A DNA stretch of 64,000 bases from Clitopilus passeckerianus (Eukaryota > Basidiomycota > Agaricomycetes > Agaricales > Entolomataceae), in assembly GCA_944990035.1 (NCBI GenBank), contig CALYLX010000139.1, positions 496,001 through 560,000 on the forward strand, written 5' to 3'. Under the pieces are notes generated by a model, which was not told the DNA's origin, did no database searches, and worked only from the letters and a program-made list of their open reading frames with translations. Position 1 is the stretch's first letter. Each line of letters starts with the position of its first letter. Below are positions 31,893-42,137 of the stretch, one piece after another. Position numbers and translations under genes: made by a program.

Positions 31893-34027
31893 ATGACGAA
31901 AACGATCCTCGTGACAGGCGCGACAGGGCACCAAGGCACCTCTCTTATCCAAGCTCTCTTCACTTCTTTTCCCAATGAATTCCACATGCTAGCTCTAACA
32001 CGCACCCCTACCTCCCCAGCTGCACTCGCCCTCCGCTTGAAGTACCCGGAATCGTTCTTGACGCTCGTACAGGGGAATTTGGATAAGGAGGGGAGTGTGC
32101 GGAAGGTTTTTGAGGCAGCGGGCTCAGACTCGGAGCGAGAAGGGAGGAAGGGTATCTGGGGTGTGTTCTGCGTGCTTCAGTTTCCCGGGCTAGGGAAGAA
32201 GGCGGATGGGGAGGAGAGGCAGGGGAAGGTTCGTTCGTTCTCTGTCTTCCTTCTCCTACTTTACGTATGCTAACATGACGTATATACCCAGCTCCTCATA
32301 GACATCGCACGCGAATTCCACGTCCAGCACTTCATATTCTCCTCCGTTGAGCGGGGTGGGGAGGTACATGATGATCAGGCGGTGCTGGATCGGCTGGCGA
32401 AGGTTAGGATTGAGAGGCATTTGAGGGAGGTGGAGAGGTTGAATTGGACGATTCTGCGTCCGGGGTTCTTCATGGAGAACTTTGAGGGCACGATTGGGTC
32501 GATTACGGCTGGCGTGTTGAGGAAGGGCTTGGGGAGGGAGACGAAGTTGCAGTTGATCGTGAGTTGTTTCTTATCTTTATACTCTTTCTCTCGGATTTGC
32601 TTTCGGGTTCGCTCCTGCTTTGTCGTCTTGCCCTTTCGTGTGTCGCCCTCTGCCTCCGCCTACTTGAGATTTCCCCCCGAATACCATTTCCTTTCGTCTC
32701 AACCTGCTGTACTTTCCCTATCCCCTCCCGCTCCCGCTCTGCTACTTCCTTCGCTCGATGGCCTTCCTTCCTTCTTGCACCATTCTTGTCAGACTACTCG
32801 AACCTCGTTATTCCGAATTCCCCATTATCCTCGTAACGCACTTCCCTCTCTTTTCTTCTTACGCTCCTGTGATCTCTCCAGGACCTCTCTTTTCATCTAC
32901 ATCCTCATGTCCGCTCATTCTGGCTCCCTGTCCCGTGTGTCTCCTCGCACCTCTTCGCCCCACGACTCCTGCCGTGCCCCTTCTTTATACATACCTACCC
33001 TCTCACTTGTACGCCTTCCTCAGCATTTGCATTTCCGAACCCATTCTCCTTCTACCTCTTCCGATCCCTTTTTCCGACTATTCCTTTCGTTTCCCGTTTC
33101 CTTCTCCTTTCCTCCGCCACGTACACTTACTGACCTTCCTCCTTCTACGCAGGCAACATCCGACATCGGCCTCGTCGCCTCCTCCATATTCCGCACTCCC
33201 GCACCATATGTTGGGAAAGTCCTCGTCGTAGTAGGCGACACCCTTACGCAGGCGGAGATTCAGGAGAGTTATCAACGGGGAACGGGAGGAAAGAAGATGC
33301 CGGCGCTCGGGGGGTGGTTGAGTGGGATGTTGATAAGGGGGAATGGGTTTACGAGGGATTTGTGAGTTGGTTCCTTGGTCTCTTTGTCTGTGGTTTGCTC
33401 TTCTTCGTCTTTGACGCTTGTGAGCTTCACTGGCGCAGCCAGCTGGTCATATGGTCACTTCCTCCCTTTTTTGAATAATCTCTTGCGCTCGCTTGTCCTG
33501 TCCCTGGCTACCTCCTGTGCTCATCCTGACTCAGACCGGGAGAGTTCATTCCCCTTCCACCTCGTTTTCACCTGCTGTGGTATAGGGCATCATGTGGAAC
33601 TCGCGAGCTTGGTGCCCTTTACTATTTTTTCACTTGGCGGTCATCGGGGGTCTCTCGTCTCGCTTGATCTCAGTTCGGACGTCCTAATGAGACTCGCCGA
33701 GTCGAACTCGCAGATTGTTTCATCTCGCTGCTCTTCGCCTCTTATGCTTCACCATACTGATCTCCTTCTTCGTTTATCAGGATCAAAGATATGGAACGCG
33801 TCAACCGGAATCTCCACGACACCTCAACGAACGCACCCATCCTCGAAGGACTCGCGCTTACCAAACAGGCCGCTGAAGTTGATGGTGGGCCGGGGATGAC
33901 GAGTTTCGAGGAGTGGATACGGAGGAGGCATTTGACGAAGGAGGGAGGAAAGGGAGAAGAAGGAACAGGGAAGAAGGAAAATTGGAATGGGGTGAGTGTT
34001 GGGGGGTTGGTTAGGGGGAAGATATAG
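31893..34027 (+). CDS. NmrA-like NAD(P)-binding protein (atypical short-chain dehydrogenase)
   Basis: Four exons (31893-32228, 32292-32558, 33153-33361, 33781-34027) give about 352 residues. The N-terminal Rossmann motif VTGATGHQG (residues 7-15) binds NAD(P). Further family marks are FIFSSVERGGE, the strand WTILRPGFFMENF and LQLIATSDIGLVA. The family includes redox sensors such as NmrA and isoflavone-reductase-like enzymes, so the protein may be a regulator or an oxidoreductase. Introns 2 and 3 (594 and 419 bases) are far longer than the usual 50-70 bases and very C/T-rich, yet the coding parts join exactly as in related proteins. The last exon is rich in Gly, Lys and Glu. A copy of part of it lies at 35300. 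Confidence 0.85.
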
Positions 34028-34475
34028 AGTGTAATTCGATGTTAGAGTTTCGTGAGTTTTTCGTTTTACTTTTGCGAATTTTGAGGCAACCAACGCTAAC
34101 CGATGCCTCTAGTTGTACTGCTTAATTCGGATATTTTCTTGTCGAACTTGATTCGATGATCATTCAATGCAAACCTCTCGGATTTTTGGGCTTCTACTAT
34201 TCTCCTCTGGATGTCTTCTCATTCATCTCGTATCCCGGGATTGAGCCTACGGTGATCGCATGGCTGGAGAAATAATACTTTTACTGGTCCTTCATCTGAA
34301 TAACGAGATCTTTTGGGGAGGCGGGCGGAAATTACGAAGTCTATGCAATTTAGGAGGTAGAGTTTCTATATCTTTGTTTACATGTTACCAGCCGTCCTGT
34401 CTATGGATTCCCAGGAGAGGTCTAATCATCAACCTTCGGTACAACTCCGGCTGGAAACCATTAATTCCATCCTGT

Positions 34476-34772
34476 TCACCCAAAGAAATGCTCGGACCCG
34501 TCGTTGCAAACGCATACCCTGAATTATCAAACACCGAAGATGGTTCGTGAGCGATATAGTACCGATGACTGTTAGAACGGAGTAGATAATTACGGTAGTT
34601 TCTGCCCGTTAACTTCCTTCGTGTGTCCACCACCTCCATAGTTGTAACAAAAGCCATTGCACCAATCCTCCTCGCGTTGTTCGAGTGTTTGAATGGGATT
34701 GACTCCTGGTGAGGGTGCAGCGGCGACGATGGAGAGGAGGGTTGCGACTACGGTCATGGCGAGTAACTTCAT
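34476..34772 (-). CDS. Small secreted cysteine-rich protein 3
   Basis: Two exons (34772-34594, 34518-34476) give about 73 residues. Signal peptide MKLLAMTVVATLLSIVAAA, a Kex2-like LEQR, then DWCNGFC and, after the intron, VCVCNDG and the end HFFG. It keeps the four cysteines and intron position of copies 1 and 2 but is the most diverged (YNYGGGGHTKEVNG in the loop). Its donor is GTAATT instead of GTAAGT, which may lower splicing efficiency. Confidence 0.7.
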
Positions 34773-34852
34773 GTTTGAGGCTAAAAGTCGGTGTATGTTT
34801 GAGTGAGAGCGGAGGTTTTTTGGTAATGAGATGTGTTCATTACGGATGGGTT

Positions 34853-34858
34853 TTTATA
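34853..34858 (-). promoter_or_regulatory. TATA box of secreted protein gene 3
   Basis: TATAAA on the minus strand lies about 80 bases upstream of the ATG, at the same place as in copies 1 and 2. Confidence 0.5.
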
Positions 34859-35299
34859 CTCTAGGGTGGTACGCAGAGGCAGCAAGAAAGGTGCCATGTG
34901 TACTGTGAGTACCCCACGCGGTAGTACTACCCACCACTCCAGTCCTTAATTCGGGTGCAATGGAGCCCTGTCTAAATAATGGCGGCCGTATATTTGGCAC
35001 TCGGCGATGAGACCGAAGGGCTTGAGGGGATGTGAAGCCGTCTTCTGGACCTCATCTGAGCTGACACCAGTGATCTGTAATACTCGAAGTAGTGAATTTC
35101 GAAATCACTTATTCCGGAGCTTCGGTGATCGTCTCACCTCAATTCGCTGGCGTGGAAGGTTCGTCGAGACATATTACAATTGTGGCTAGGGCCAGAGTCA
35201 ATTCTACAAGCCAACAGGACTGCAACTCGCAACGGGCCTTGTAAGATCGAGCCTACCACAAGTGTAACAGGTGTACGCAGTTGCGAAGGTCGGGATGAA

Positions 35300-35513
35300 A
35301 GTCAATGACCTCGAAGGGTTGGAGCTCACCAAGCAGGCGACTGAAGCAGAAGGAGGGCAGCCGGCGGGGATGACGACTTTCGAGGAGTGGGTTAGGAGGA
35401 GGCATTTGAAGAAGGAAGGAAAGGAAGGGAGAGGAGAAGGACAAGGAGAGACGGGGAGGAGGGAGAATTGGAATGGTGTGAGTGTTGGGGGATTGGTTAG
35501 GGGGAAGATATAG
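35300..35513 (+). pseudogene. Copied C-terminus of the NmrA-like gene
   Basis: The frame LEGLELTKQATEAEGGQ, then MTTFEEWVRRRHLKKE, and the end NWNGVSVGGLVRGKI copies the last exon at 33781-34027 and stays open to the same stop. There is no start, Rossmann fold or upstream exon. It abuts the upstream block of secreted protein gene 3. Confidence 0.8.
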
Positions 35514-35836
35514 CTTGTGGTTCGAGGCTCGAGACGGGGTCAGTACTATAGACGTTCTTTTTGCGTTCCGGTATCTCAGGTTTGAATGCTCATATCTATT
35601 CATTTCTAGTGCCTGGATCATAGTAAGAGGCGCGCCTCAAATCGATGTGATATAGAAGGATTGGTGGACCAGAACAGGGTTATATTTGTATGAGTCCTCC
35701 TGTGTTGTCACGGACGCAGCAGGGTGAAACATGTCCATGCTTGTTGGATTCATACAGTATGGGAAGTAATGTTTTCGTCATAGAGGGAGGCCGCAAATAA
35801 GGATCGAGTAAGAGAAAATAAAAGAAGAAAGATCAA

Positions 35837-37312
35837 TCAGATATTCCACTGCGCGCAGAATCGATACAACATTATCGTTACGATTACGTAGTCCATAAAT
35901 GGCGGATATGTCTGAAAGCATGAGGTTTAGCACCCTGGAGGCATTACAAGGTGAGAATTTCCTTACCACGATACCCGCACCGGCAGTTCTCAGGAAATGC
36001 AATTCGCCAAATACATCTCCAATTTGGTAGCGTGTTGGGCGCGTGGGTCGGTAGAATGCAATAATGTTACCGCCAAGGTCAATGAGCTGAAAAAGACCAT
36101 CAGCTCAACAACAGAGGGAGTCGATAATGATTTACGAATGTACTCACGGTGATATCCTGACTCGTGGGGCTTGTTCGCCATCGGTACACAAAGCCGTCTG
36201 GACCGGTAAAAGAGCGCTCACCCTAGGGAATTAGCAAGATGAGCAAGAATTTTAGGCCTTCTCCATATGACGGCTTACCCGAACCGTAGGGGATGGTGTA
36301 ACAAGGTCTGCCATTGGCATCGACTTCTACCCGAGTAATCAGTCGGCTACCCACAGCAGCCATATGAGAGGTGAATACCTTGCCAGTCACAGCCCGCCCC
36401 AAGCCCCCACTTACAGACCACTCCAGCTGTGCTACTCGGTCTTCTTTGTTGGATCGAATGGCTCTCCAAAGTGTTGTTCCGCTCGTGCCATTTGGTCGAA
36501 CATCAGTCTAGAGGTAATATGAATTCCAATGTCTCTGCCTCTGTCAAGATTTACCAATACCTGGAAGCGATACATCACGCCCCGGGAGTTGAATAGTTGG
36601 CTCTCGCGAGGGTCCTGGTTGGTCCACGACAGGATATCGGATGTGGTATCTGCCTCCATCTGGGCAACCGATTTCACCCACTTCTCTTGGTCCAAAAGTG
36701 GCTCCTAAAGGGTTTGGTATCAGGACCGAAGTCGGGACCGAAAAACCGAAGATCTCATGATCAAGGGAGTCGTATTCCTGTCGGGAGGCACGAGCGTAGT
36801 TGTGGTAGGTCAAGCCGGAGCTGCCACCCAAGAACTTGCCACTAGAGAGAAGGAAATATCAGCTGGATGAGCGTTTGTAGGAATGGGGTTTAGCATACCG
36901 AGGCTGCTCGAGAGAGCGGTTGAAAATGCCGGGCTGGGGTGTGGTCTTGATGAGCCAGTCGAAGGTTGCGTTGTTGCGAGCGCGACCAAAGAGACCGGGG
37001 ACATTGATGAGGGGCTCATCTGGGTACCAGTAGCCCGCTTCAATAACACCGACAGTGTAGTAGGGGTTGGCAGAAAGTCGGTTGGCAAGGACAAGACCAG
37101 CCGAGCCACCTCCGACAATCAGGTAGTCATAGGATTGCTTTGAGAAAGCATTAACATCGGTAATGACACCTGCGTTGGAGAGATACTATTAGATTGAGGA
37201 TAGAATTAAATGGAAATGACTGCTTACCGTAAGGTCGAGAGCTGGAGATCTTCTGAGCAGTTGCTACGAGAGCAAGCAGAGAAGCGAATACCAGGGAGGT
37301 TGCTCGTGCCAT
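35837..37312 (-). CDS. Truncated GMC oxidoreductase N-terminus spliced to a DUF6593 protein
   Basis: The first part (37312-37228, 37169-36899, 36841-36747) codes a signal peptide (MARATSLVFASLLALVATA) and the first 150 residues of a GMC flavoenzyme: the FAD motif YLIVGGGSAGLVLANRL and GKFLGGSSGLTYHNYARAS. The substrate domain and catalytic His are absent. The second part (to 36561, 36507-36379, 36323-36279, 36222-36148, 36086-35967, 35911-35837) codes a DUF6593 domain: LFNSRGVMYRFQT, VAQLEWS, RSFTGPDGFVYRWR and the end PFMDYVIVT. With the acceptor at 36685, the two join in frame to about 339 residues. Alternatively the DUF6593 protein starts at MEADTT (36659, 180 residues) and the GMC part is a remnant. 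Both domains are clear; the fusion needs transcript evidence. DUF6593 is an Agaricomycete family of unknown function. Confidence 0.6.
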
Positions 37313-38690
37313 TTGATTACTTCTAAAAGAGGTTGAGGCTGAAGAGCTGACGATTCTGGACGAACCCTGGAGGTTTTTAAAGACGGGCCAAAGGCCCCCT
37401 ACTCATCCGTCCCATCATTCCGAGGCCTGTGGGGCACGTCGAAAGATGTCTCAGGAGTTTGGAAAGGTACGCGGAATTGGCATGGTAAATGGGCGTGACG
37501 AGTGTGAAACGTCTGTTTGAGCTCAAAATTCCGGACACTGAGTGAGGACACAGAGCTTGCCGCCCCAGCAGCTCATGCAATGATCGCTTTCGGGTACCGG
37601 ATTTCTCAAAGTCCGAGGTTGGTCCCGACGAATAGCACGGCGGAGAAGCTAGCAAGTCATCATCGAATGACCGGTTGTTTCGTTCGGGAGCCTGTGTCCG
37701 CAGTGTTTGATGAAGGAGACTCTCATTTTGAGTCCGAATGGCGAAGCCTGGGCACAGGACAACACAAATTGACGAACTCTTGTTGCTTGGCATGCAGAGT
37801 CATAGGTTTCAGCTACTCTGTAATCGCAGCAGACGTCAAGTAGCTATACAGATAGCATAGTTCCGAATTCTGAGCAGGCATTGTCTAGATCGAAGGACTA
37901 TAGCTCTCCTGGTGGAGATGGGACAGAGAGGCTGGATTGTCAGTGGACAGACCTGAAGCCCGCTGAACACATGGTTCTCACAGTCACCCCCAGTCCCGAA
38001 GCGAGTTGGACCAGAGCCAAAATTTTGAACTTTCCTCAAGCTCGCTGCTGCGAGCGAGATTGCACGACCTTTGGCCTCTTGATATAACTATGTCTCGCAA
38101 CAGCGCACATCTTATCCATTTTTGAAACAGAAACGTTGAGGTCCAAAAGGAGACGTTCTAATGAATCGACTTGCACGGATCAGGACACAATCCCGGATTG
38201 AGCGCTCACCAGGCGCTAATCGATAAGGCTTTCCACCTGACCCGAAGTTGACAGCTTTGCTGTGACATCTCTGTGGTACTCCTTCAGTCCTGCAGACGCT
38301 CAACGTCACTTCCAGCGGTGATTACTAGGCAAATGAGGTGACGCATGGTCTCGGCGTATATGAATCATCCCGAGGCAAGTTGGCCTCGAGGCAACTGTGC
38401 CATCTTCTAGGTGCCAATCAGCCTGCGTAAGCCCTTCGGCCAAACGAAAAACACCTATACGGTCGCACTCATCCCCGGAGATTTGTGATCTTGTGATCAC
38501 TTTTTGTTCTCTGGACCTACTTGCAGGGCCTTCCGCACCTCTTCGGAAAGAATGGATCTCCTTAAGATGAATCCTCTATCAACATTCATTCCAGGCCCAG
38601 GAGATCAGATATAAATACTGATAACTCTGGAAAGCGCCCTACACTTCCCCTCTGCCTCCCTGGATCACAGCTCTAGTCATTGAGGCGTAC
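37313..38690. other. Intergenic, no gene seen
   Basis: About 1.4 kb between divergent genes. Overlapping short frames on both strands look random. A TATA box for the calpain-like gene lies at 38610. Confidence 0.45.
38610..38617 (+). promoter_or_regulatory. TATA box of the calpain-like gene
   Basis: TATAAATA lies about 80 bases before the ATG at 38691. Confidence 0.45.
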
Positions 38691-41600
38691 ATGACTCACC
38701 ACAATCCCAAAAGTCGGGCAGCGAGGCGAAAACAGAAACATGGTCATCAAGACGAGGAGTTCACCAAGAAGGCCCATTTTACGCAAGAATCGAGGCATAC
38801 AGGCCTCCTCGTAACTGAAGAATTCGATAAAGCCGTTGCGGAATGCAAAGCACGAGTGCAAACCCTCGCGAAGAACTGTCGCCTCAGGAATCGGAAGTTT
38901 AGGTGAACAAGCTCATGTATCCCACCGCCGTAAATACTGATTATTGTAAAGAGATATCGAATTCGACCTTGAAATGGATAGGGAGCGATGTTTATACGGG
39001 AGCGGCAAACCAGGATCCCCTGAGTACTTTGACCCTATCGATGTTCTACGGGTTACGCAGCTGTTCGATAAACCAGCATTCTATATCGACGGTGTTGATT
39101 CCAACGATATACAACAAGGCAAACTAGGCGACTGCTGGTTCTTGTCTGCACTGGCCACTCTGACTTCGGCGGAGGGACTCGTCGAGAAGTTTTGTGTAGC
39201 TGTAAGTTCGTAATCCTTACCGGTCTCCAATGTCTGACCATCCTCGTTCAGCGTGACGAACAAGTTGGCGTATATGGCTTCATATTCTTCAGGGACTCGG
39301 CATGGGTTCACGTTGTTATTGATGAGCGAGTATCAACATGAGTACTCACATTTCTGCAATTATTGACCGATTTGTTGTCTAGTCTTCTATTCACATCAAT
39401 TCCCAAGTTTGAAGAACTTTCCTCCTCGGAAAAGGCACTATATCATCACGATAAAGACGCCTACAACAAATCCGCTAGGAAATCCGGCAAGGGTCTACTA
39501 TTCGCCCGATCTGGTACTCAGGGAGAAACCTGGGTGCCTCTCGTCGAGAAAGCCTATGCTAAGGTACACGGAAACTTCGCAGCTTTGAGCGGAGGGTGGC
39601 ACGGGGAAGGTGTTGAGGACCTTACTGGGTACGTTGCTCAGCCAATACTCAATTTAAAGCACACTGGTCAAACCCTTCTCCAGAGGAGTCAGCACCTATA
39701 TCTTAACCAAGGACATCTTCGACAAGGATCGCTTCTGGCAAGAAGAACTTCTCCAAACAAACTGTGACCGCCTGTTCGGCTGCAGCTTCGACGAGCTCGA
39801 CAGTGCTCGAAGTGGTGACTGGGACATTCGGGTTAATGGCCTGATCGGTGGGCATGCCTACTCAGTCTTACGCGCGGTGGAATACAAGGATAAGCGATTT
39901 GTTATTATTCGCAATCCATGGGGGAAGTCTGAGTGGACTGGGAGGTGGTCGGATGGATCTAAGGAGTGGACGAAGGAGTGGCTTCCCGGATTGGAGGTGC
40001 TTGGGCATAGTTTTGGAGACGATGGGCAATTTGTGATGGAGTGTGCGTATCACTTTATCACTCATTAGAGAAACCTTCTAATTGACCTCTTTCAGACAAT
40101 GATTTCCTTGAGAACTGGCAGGATATTGAAAGAATTCGCCTCTTTGATGATTCTTGGGTCATGTCTTCCCAGTGGCTCGATGTCACTGTTCGTCCTTTCC
40201 CAGCTCCTTGGAGTTTCGGCGATGTTTCTTGTGAGTCTGCCTCCAGTTTTCTCTTTGAGTTCACAACTGACCTGATTCGCAGTTACCATCGAGGTCCCAG
40301 CCTCGACATCCTCCATTATCGTTCTTTCTCAACTCGACAACCGCTATTACAAGACTCTTGACGACAAGATTGAATGGACATTCGACTTCATCGTTTACAA
40401 GAAAGGAGACATAGAGCCCGTGAGCTACTCCGCTCCCTCCCGGTATGGAGCACGAAGCGTAAACGCGGAAGTGGAACTCGACGCTGGCATATACGTTGTG
40501 CATGTCCGCATTGATAGAACATTTGTCAAATCGGATGCGCCTGCACCTGTACCTGTTCCCATGCCCGGTCCATTGGTACGTCTATGACTTCGTCTTGGCC
40601 TTCTCGTACTACATCTTTTATAGGATGTCCCTTTCAATATGACCAAGCCCGATGACGACCTTTTGAACCAACCACGATATAATGCTCGCGTTCTTACTGA
40701 ACGGGCGAGGAGCCATGCAATCGCAATGAGTGAGTACATATGATACCAGATTCATTCTTCATTCGCTGATTCGTGGCTTCTTAGACGCGGACAAGGAGTA
40801 GGTCTTGAGAACATTCAAGCCCGTTGGTATACTAACCAGCATCATCTTCAATAGGAAGGACGCGCAATACATCCCGATTCCGTTGTCAGTCCTGGCCGGA
40901 CAAGACATCGGCGAGCTGGAAGAGAAGGCTAAAGCGGCAGCAGCGGCCCTCCAGAAGGAGATGGAAGGACTGAAGAAAGTGGAAGGTGATAAGGAGAATA
41001 AGAAGGACGGGGAGAAGAAAGCAGGGGCCACGGGAAAGACGGGTGAAGCTAAGGGAGTGGTAGAGGGCAAGGATTCCAAGGAGGCTGAGAAGGAGCCAGG
41101 GGAGAAGAAAGAGGGTGACGCTCAGAAAGATGAAACTGCGTTGAAGACAGAGGATGTCAAAGAAGAGGAGAAGAAGGACAAAGAAATGAAATGTGTGGAG
41201 GAGGAGGAGAAGGGAGGGAATGAAGATAAAAAGGACGATGAGGCGCAAAAGGGGGAAAGGAAAGATGAAACAGAGGAAGCGGAGAAGAAGGGCGGAAAGG
41301 AGGGCAAGCAGCAGGGTGAGGCGGAGGGGAAAGAAGAAAAGAAGAAAGACAAGAAGAGTAAGAAGGCCAGCAAGAAGGAAAAGAAGAAGGAGGAGAAGAA
41401 ATCTAGCAAGGAACGGCGTCATGGGTCTAGCGACTCCAGCGATTCATCGTCGGATAATCTGATAGTGACAGTGATTCTGCCCCGCATGCGAGCAGCACAA
41501 CACTTACCAGTGGCCCACCGGGACCACAGGTCCTGGTTAACCCGATCGCAGGAGGTCCACTAGGGCCACAGGTCATGGTGTTACCAGGTGGGGTCCCTCC

Positions 41601-41763
41601 GCCTGACCCAGCCAAGAAACCTGATGACGAGAACGACAAGAACCGGGTCACCTTAGGCCTCAGGGTCTACACTCGGAAGGACGCTCCTGCGAAGATTTGT
41701 GGTCAGTTGAGGCATGAGATGAAGATTAATTTCGACGGTTTAGCTTTGAAGGCATCCATTTGA
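38691..41763 (+). CDS. Calpain-like cysteine protease with Lys/Glu-rich insert
   Basis: Eleven exons (38691-38902, 38952-39201, 39252-39325, 39383-39628, 39684-40042, 40096-40230, 40283-40575, 40624-40729, 40785-40797, 40855-41424, 41466-41763) give about 851 residues. The catalytic triad is present: Cys132 in QGKLGDCWFLSAL, His318 in GGHAYSVL and Asn338 in IRNPWG. A beta-sandwich domain follows (IEVPASTSSIIVLSQ to YVVHVRIDRTF), then a Lys/Glu-rich tract of some 170 residues (low complexity), and the C-terminal NRVTLGLRVYTRKDAP seen in fungal calpains. Intron 3 needs a GC donor (GCGAGT) to give the expected VVIDDLLFT. After SSDSSDSSSD the frame shifts; either a 41-base intron (41425-41465) or a 2-base insertion explains this. 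Calpains are intracellular Ca2+-regulated processing proteases. Confidence 0.85.
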
Positions 41764-42137
41764 TATCTCTGAGAACTTTGATTATGAATCCCCTCATATC
41801 CACATAATCGACATGATTGTATAGTACACGCAATACGCTAGAACTTTACGGAACTGCAATAGTCATGGTTAAAATTGATACCAGGCCCAGAGCCAGCTTG
41901 GAAAAAGCCTGGACGCTGACAAACGCGTGGCCTTCACTGTTGATGGCGATGAGAGAACGTTCCCACGCCTCATTAAACCTCGAGCTCATCATCGTTTCGG
42001 CAGTAAGCTACCACAACAGCTACAGTCTGTGCGGCGTCGTTTGCCTTCATGTTAGTTGGTACCTCCACGAGAAGGCTCTTGATTTCCGGCTACCCGTACG
42101 CGCTCGTTTACTGAGGTTCCTTGATAAGCCATAAGCC

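Noticed and set aside
32382..33365. 327-residue frame across the NmrA-like gene
   Set aside because: Its middle is the C/T-rich second intron; the coding parts at both ends join better when it is spliced out.
36361..36430. 36-base intron with a GTAAGT donor in the DUF6593 gene
   Set aside because: It is too short. Keeping it as coding and using the 55-base intron 36324-36378 restores the DUF6593 consensus.
40886..41422. 178-residue Leu/Phe-rich frame on the minus strand resembling a membrane protein
   Set aside because: It is the complement of the Lys/Glu-rich tract of the calpain-like gene (AAG/GAG codons read as CTT/CTC).
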